The notes beneath the pieces were generated by a model that was not told the DNA's origin, made no database searches, and saw only the letters and a list, made by a program, of their open reading frames with translations. From Bacteroidota bacterium (GTDB lineage Bacteria; Bacteroidota; Bacteroidia; Bacteroidales; UBA12481): a stretch of 9,765 nucleotides of DNA. The translations under genes were made by a program, and so were the position numbers. Below are positions 7,344 to 9,765 of this stretch, one piece after another. Position 1 is the first letter of the stretch; the number at the start of each line of letters is the position of its first letter. Where the stretch lies: contig JAUVKA010000118.1 in NCBI GenBank assembly GCA_030592205.1, positions 1 through 9,765 of the forward strand, written 5' to 3'.

Positions 7344-7684
7344 TACTTTATAGTTTTTGCAAAGTATTGATCTCGGGTTATAATGGCCCTTTGAATTTCT
7401 GTCTTAGGTGTTCGGTTTGACTTTTTAATAATTCCATGAGTTGCAATAACAATCGTTTTATCATTCTTAGTCTTATCCCAAAACGCAAATAATCTGTACT
7501 GTTTTGAGTCATATTTAGTCCTAAATTCCCAAATATGGTTGTTCAGTTTTTTAAATAATTTGGGATCCATTGTAAACCTCGCTTTATTCACATTATACAG
7601 GATCTTAAACCTTGCACTTTCATCAATTTTATCAAGGAACCTTTCAACTTCTGTTGAAAGCAGAACTACAAAATATTCGATCAT
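7343..7684 (-). CDS. higB: HigB-like toxin, RelE superfamily (phage Gp49-like)
   Basis: A 113-residue toxin predicted to cleave mRNA on the ribosome when not bound by its antitoxin. Family hallmarks are an N-terminal helix with VERFLDKID at 13-21, the segment KKLNNHIWEFR at 45-55 corresponding to the usual 'L..glwElR' strand, YRLFAFWD at 63-70, and a C-terminal HGIIKKSNRTPKTEIQRA at 83-100, equivalent to the 'HgF.KKt.KtP..EI..A' signature of Gp49/HigB proteins. Basic residues R55, R64, K87 and K88 are candidates for RNA binding or catalysis. Length is normal for the family, so it looks intact. It precedes the antitoxin with a one-base overlap. Both genes are visibly more A/T- and Lys-rich than the neighbouring operon, consistent with transfer. 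Confidence 0.87.
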   Translation of the reverse strand: MIEYFVVLLSTEVERFLDKIDESARFKILYNVNKARFTMDPKLFKKLNNHIWEFRTKYDSKQYRLFAFWDKTKNDKTIVIATHGIIKKSNRTPKTEIQRAIITRDQYFAKTIK

Positions 7685-7703
7685 ATTCTGTAGTACTTAA
7701 GAG

Positions 7704-7711
7704 CAAAGATA
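7704..7711 (-). promoter_or_regulatory. Candidate -7 element of the toxin-antitoxin operon
   Basis: On the minus strand this reads TATCTTTG, a full match to TAnnTTTG, ending 19 bases before the toxin ATG at 7684. The implied leader is very short. Two small overlapping-type palindromes, AGTACT and CTTAAG, lie between it and the start codon (7693-7701 region) and could be part of an antitoxin operator, though they are too short to be convincing. No ribosome-binding sequence is visible. Confidence 0.45.
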
Positions 7712-7937
7712 TATAAAGTTGCCATATATAGAAACATTAACTTATTCTTTTTATAGAATTCAGTTCAATAATATAGATGGTTCTATTTCCCAGAATGGAA
7801 AATCTGATTGGCTTTTTTTTCCAGTCCTACATCCATCTGGTTGATTTTTCATTATCCGGTTGGAAAAATCCTCTCCGGTTCTCACTATATTTAGTATATT
7901 GGAATCACGAAAAATTTGAACCTATCTGAAGCTCATT
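7712..7937. other. AT-rich spacer between the toxin gene and the propeller lipoprotein gene
   Basis: Divergent gap rich in TATA-like strings, with an eight-T run at 7813-7820 and CCGGTT present twice (near 7856 and 7874). AAAATTTG at 7911-7918 is a weak -7 candidate for the downstream gene, missing the initial T. I see no RNA gene or convincing small coding region, and no full promoter. Confidence 0.4.
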
Positions 7938-9185
7938 ATGTTCCTCCATAACATGAAATCTATTGAAAGATATTGGCTCATTCTTGTCATCGCTTTACTT
8001 ATCTCTTGTTCTCCCGAAGGAAATTCAAGCTCCGAAATAATTGAAATTGATGTGTTGAAAGCTCTGGATGACCATCGGGATTTTCCCCTTAGCAAACTAA
8101 TTAGTAGGGTTGAGCTGCTGGAGCTAGAGAATATCAAGGAATCCTATCTCGGCAGGCCTGAGATAATGTATTTTGGAGAGAAGTTCATTCTGATGTATTG
8201 TAGTCAGAGGCATCTGGTTTTTCTGTTCAAGAGAGACGGCCGCTTCATCAGGCAGATTGGCCAGGTTGGTAAGGGGCCTGGCGAATATAGTTCACGCACT
8301 CTGAGTACGATGGATCCAAGTGAGAAAATTATTGTTGCTGTTGATGGCATCAGAGGTAAGATTATATGTTATAGCACAGATGGGGATTTCCTTCAGGAAA
8401 GGCAATACGGTAAGGATACTCCTTCGAACATGGTGGATGGAATAAGTTTTATTGGACCGGAAAAATTTGGATTAATGATGAGGCGACCTACCAGATCTGC
8501 TGATGGATATTCCAATGTGATTTTATATGATCTCAATTTAAATCCATCTGGCAATATATTGCCCAGGGCTAATGATGATAATCTTGTTTACCCAATGTCA
8601 CGTAGGGCCAGCTTTGGTCTAAATGACCACGGAGCATTTTATTGGGAGAGCTTTATGGATACAATTTATACTATTGATGAAAATGGTAGTGCCAAAGCTC
8701 GATACCAATTTAATATAACTAAGAATGGTCTGACCCGGAGTTTTATGAAACAAAATCCACAAGGGACCCCGCCAAATGCAATATCAGAATACACTTTTAT
8801 TATGCAAGTTACTGAAACCCCAAGGTACGTTTTGGCTCCCGTGAAGAAAAATGATTATTGTCCACTGATTATTGATAAAAAAGCCAACGAAGCATTTACC
8901 ACGGGACACCGAACTGCATGCCAAACAGAGATCAGATCATGGGTAAAAAGTTCAATAGAAAATGATGTATTTGGTATTGAAACAGTGAATCTGAATTATT
9001 ATTGGGCAAAAGAAAAATGTTTTGTGTACCCATATCTATCTTTTTGGATAGCATCTGGCTTTGATTTAGATTGCTTTAGGAATAAGAAAGTTTTGCAACC
9101 CGAAATACGCGATAGGCTTCTTTATCTTACCGAACATCCAGATGAGGAAGATGTAACAGTACTTGTGATAATGCATTCAAAATAA
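7938..9185 (+). CDS. Six-bladed beta-propeller lipoprotein
   Basis: A 415-residue predicted lipoprotein. A hydrophobic stretch at 13-22 ends in the lipobox L21-I-S-C24, so Cys24 should be lipid-modified and the protein anchored in the outer or inner membrane. An alternative in-frame ATG at 7953 would shorten the N-terminus by five residues; either is workable. The body matches the Bacteroidota '6-bladed beta-propeller' family: an opening strand region LSKLISRVELLELE (51-64), the signature IGQVGKGPGEYSS (107-119), and repeated strand motifs such as LFKRDGRFIRQIG, CYSTDGDFLQE, LYDLNLNPSG and DTIYTIDENG that resemble propeller blades. No enzymatic residues are recognisable. These proteins are presumed ligand- or partner-binding, but the role is unknown. 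It stands alone, divergent from the toxin-antitoxin pair and convergent with the amidase gene. Confidence 0.85.
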   Translation: MFLHNMKSIERYWLILVIALLISCSPEGNSSSEIIEIDVLKALDDHRDFPLSKLISRVELLELENIKESYLGRPEIMYFGEKFILMYCSQRHLVFLFKRDGRFIRQIGQVGKGPGEYSSRTLSTMDPSEKIIVAVDGIRGKIICYSTDGDFLQERQYGKDTPSNMVDGISFIGPEKFGLMMRRPTRSADGYSNVILYDLNLNPSGNILPRANDDNLVYPMSRRASFGLNDHGAFYWESFMDTIYTIDENGSAKARYQFNITKNGLTRSFMKQNPQGTPPNAISEYTFIMQVTETPRYVLAPVKKNDYCPLIIDKKANEAFTTGHRTACQTEIRSWVKSSIENDVFGIETVNLNYYWAKEKCFVYPYLSFWIASGFDLDCFRNKKVLQPEIRDRLLYLTEHPDEEDVTVLVIMHSK

Positions 9186-9196
9186 AACTTCTTCCG

Positions 9197-9234
9197 TTCC
9201 GATAAATCGGAATCTCCCCCTGATAAATCGGGAT
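9197..9234. repeat. Twin palindromic repeats with GATAAATCGG core; possible bidirectional terminator
   Basis: TTCCGAT-AA-ATCGGAA at 9197-9212 is a perfect dyad. A second copy at 9219-9232 (CCTGAT-AA-ATCGGG, one G-T pair) follows 21 bp later. The 15-base units at 9199-9213 and 9220-9234 agree at 13 positions. They lie 12 bases past the propeller gene's stop, in an 81-bp gap between converging genes, so either hairpin could end transcription, though neither is followed by a T run. The arrangement resembles REP/BIME-type intergenic repeats. Confidence 0.7.
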
Positions 9235-9250
9235 TGCAGCTTCGCTCCGA

Positions 9251-9271
9251 TCTTCCATCTTGCGTCTTACG
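9251..9271 (+). repeat. Second seven-base array, TCTTNNN
   Basis: Three in-phase units: TCTTCCA (9251), TCTTGCG (9258) and TCTTACG (9265). The TCTTGCG unit is identical to two units of the array at 13-54. The last unit overlaps the stop codon of the amidase gene (9267-9269 on the minus strand), so the repeat reaches into coding DNA. Confidence 0.75.
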
Positions 9272-9764
9272 TTTTAATAATTCGTCTTGAATAATCGTGG
9301 CCGTCGGATTTTATTAGCAGGATATAAGTGCCTTTTTTGAGCTTTGAAAGGTCTATTTGGTCTGTTGGTTTGATAATATTTTTTATCAGCTTGCCTTCAA
9401 TCGTGAGGATAGAAATAGATTCAATTTGTTTGGATGAAGTTATTGCCAGCTGCTGGTCAACGGGATTTGGAAACAAGCGGATATCGTTGTTATTACTTTC
9501 ACCAGGGTTTATCTCTTCAATACCGACTAGAATTATTTTGTTATTGACGCGGGTTCGCAATAATCCCAGTCGTGAATATAATACCTCACCCGGACATTCG
9601 GTGGCACAGCCGTCCCGGTGTCCGGCAATCACATCCAGCTCGGAATTCAATGGGTGAATATATTGCCCGAGAGGATCCATTTCATCTTTACCAAGTTTCC
9701 AAACAAGCAATTTTTCCAGAGAAGCAAAAGCTGTATCTGTTGGGGCGATTTCCGTAAAGGTACC
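9267..9764 (-). CDS. Peptidoglycan-recognition-type N-acetylmuramoyl-L-alanine amidase with T9SS sorting domain (5' end beyond window)
   Basis: The C-terminal 165 residues of a larger protein; the open frame runs to the window edge, so the start and signal peptide are missing. An in-window TTG at 9710 is not the true start, because the upstream codons continue the domain (APTDTAFASLEKLL). The first ~75 residues are the end of an Amidase_2/PGRP fold: GHRDGCATECPGE at 48-60 provides zinc ligands His49 and Cys57, followed by LYSRLGLLRTRV. The first zinc histidine lies upstream, out of view. It should cleave the MurNAc-L-alanine bond of peptidoglycan. Residues about 93-165 form a type A Por/T9SS C-terminal sorting domain: RLFPNPV at 96-102, a beta-rich middle, LSKLKKGTYILLIKS, and the final basic RRIIKT. 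The protein is therefore expected to be exported across the outer membrane and released or surface-attached, suggesting attack on external peptidoglycan or wall remodelling. It ends inside an intergenic repeat. Confidence 0.92.
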   Translation of the reverse strand, partial: GTFTEIAPTDTAFASLEKLLVWKLGKDEMDPLGQYIHPLNSELDVIAGHRDGCATECPGEVLYSRLGLLRTRVNNKIILVGIEEINPGESNNNDIRLFPNPVDQQLAITSSKQIESISILTIEGKLIKNIIKPTDQIDLSKLKKGTYILLIKSDGHDYSRRIIKT

Positions 9765-9765
9765 C

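Noticed and set aside
7727..7777. Three TATAGA copies (7727, 7752, 7772) as a regulatory repeat
   Set aside because: Spacing is irregular (25 and 20 bases) and the region is very AT-rich, so chance is the simpler explanation.
7813..7820. Eight-T run as a possible rho-independent terminator
   Set aside because: No coding region ends upstream of it on the + strand, and the preceding dyad (CAGA/TCTG) is only four pairs.
9186..9266. Possible small RNA gene in the convergent gap
   Set aside because: The dyads are explained by intergenic repeats, and there is no promoter-like element or T run to define a transcript.
9328..9657. Open frame on the + strand opposite the amidase/T9SS gene
   Set aside because: The minus strand here encodes clear zinc-site and sorting-domain motifs; the opposite frame is a shadow with no domain.

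Overview
The window looks like a chromosomal piece from a member of the Bacteroidota (Bacteroidales/Marinilabiliales or Cytophagales-like; genus not determinable). The evidence is a C-terminal Por/type IX secretion (T9SS) sorting domain, a six-bladed beta-propeller lipoprotein, a GH3-serine hydrolase fusion of a kind widespread in this phylum, TAnnTTTG-type -7 promoter elements, near absence of Shine-Dalgarno sequences, and short-period intergenic repeats. No tRNA, rRNA, CRISPR array, transposase or integrase is visible.

Layout. 1-116: a seven-base repeat array and a probable promoter leading into a ROK-family sugar kinase (117-1217, +). Three bases after it ends, a secreted calycin-like protein of unknown function converges on it (1745-1221, -). 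A 259-bp divergent spacer carries promoter-like elements for both directions. Next is a two-gene operon: a 989-residue exported NagZ-like GH3 beta-N-acetylhexosaminidase fused to a class-C-beta-lactamase-like serine hydrolase (2005-4974, +), overlapping an exported HEAT-repeat/cyclophilin fusion (4955-6961, +). After a 10-bp-period repeat comes a compact HigBA-type toxin-antitoxin pair on the minus strand (7684-7017). A 253-bp spacer separates this from a divergent six-bladed beta-propeller lipoprotein (7938-9185, +). The window ends with a mosaic intergenic repeat (twin palindromes plus a second seven-base array) and the 3' part of a T9SS-exported peptidoglycan amidase (9764-9267, -), whose 5' end lies beyond the window.

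How the genes relate. Three products fit cell-wall turnover outside the cytoplasm. The GH3 half should release GlcNAc from muropeptides, its fused serine hydrolase may act on the peptide/amide side (as separate NagZ and AmiE do in Bacillus subtilis), and the terminal amidase should cleave MurNAc-L-Ala bonds. A ROK kinase could phosphorylate released GlcNAc or glucose, but that link rests only on proximity. The HEAT-cyclophilin protein is probably a periplasmic folding factor made together with the GH3 fusion. The toxin-antitoxin pair is an accessory insertion unrelated to this theme. Every family here is known. The less usual points are the domain fusions, their overlapping reading frames, one altered motif in the serine hydrolase, and the mosaic short repeats in the gaps. 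I did not find a clearly new multi-gene system.
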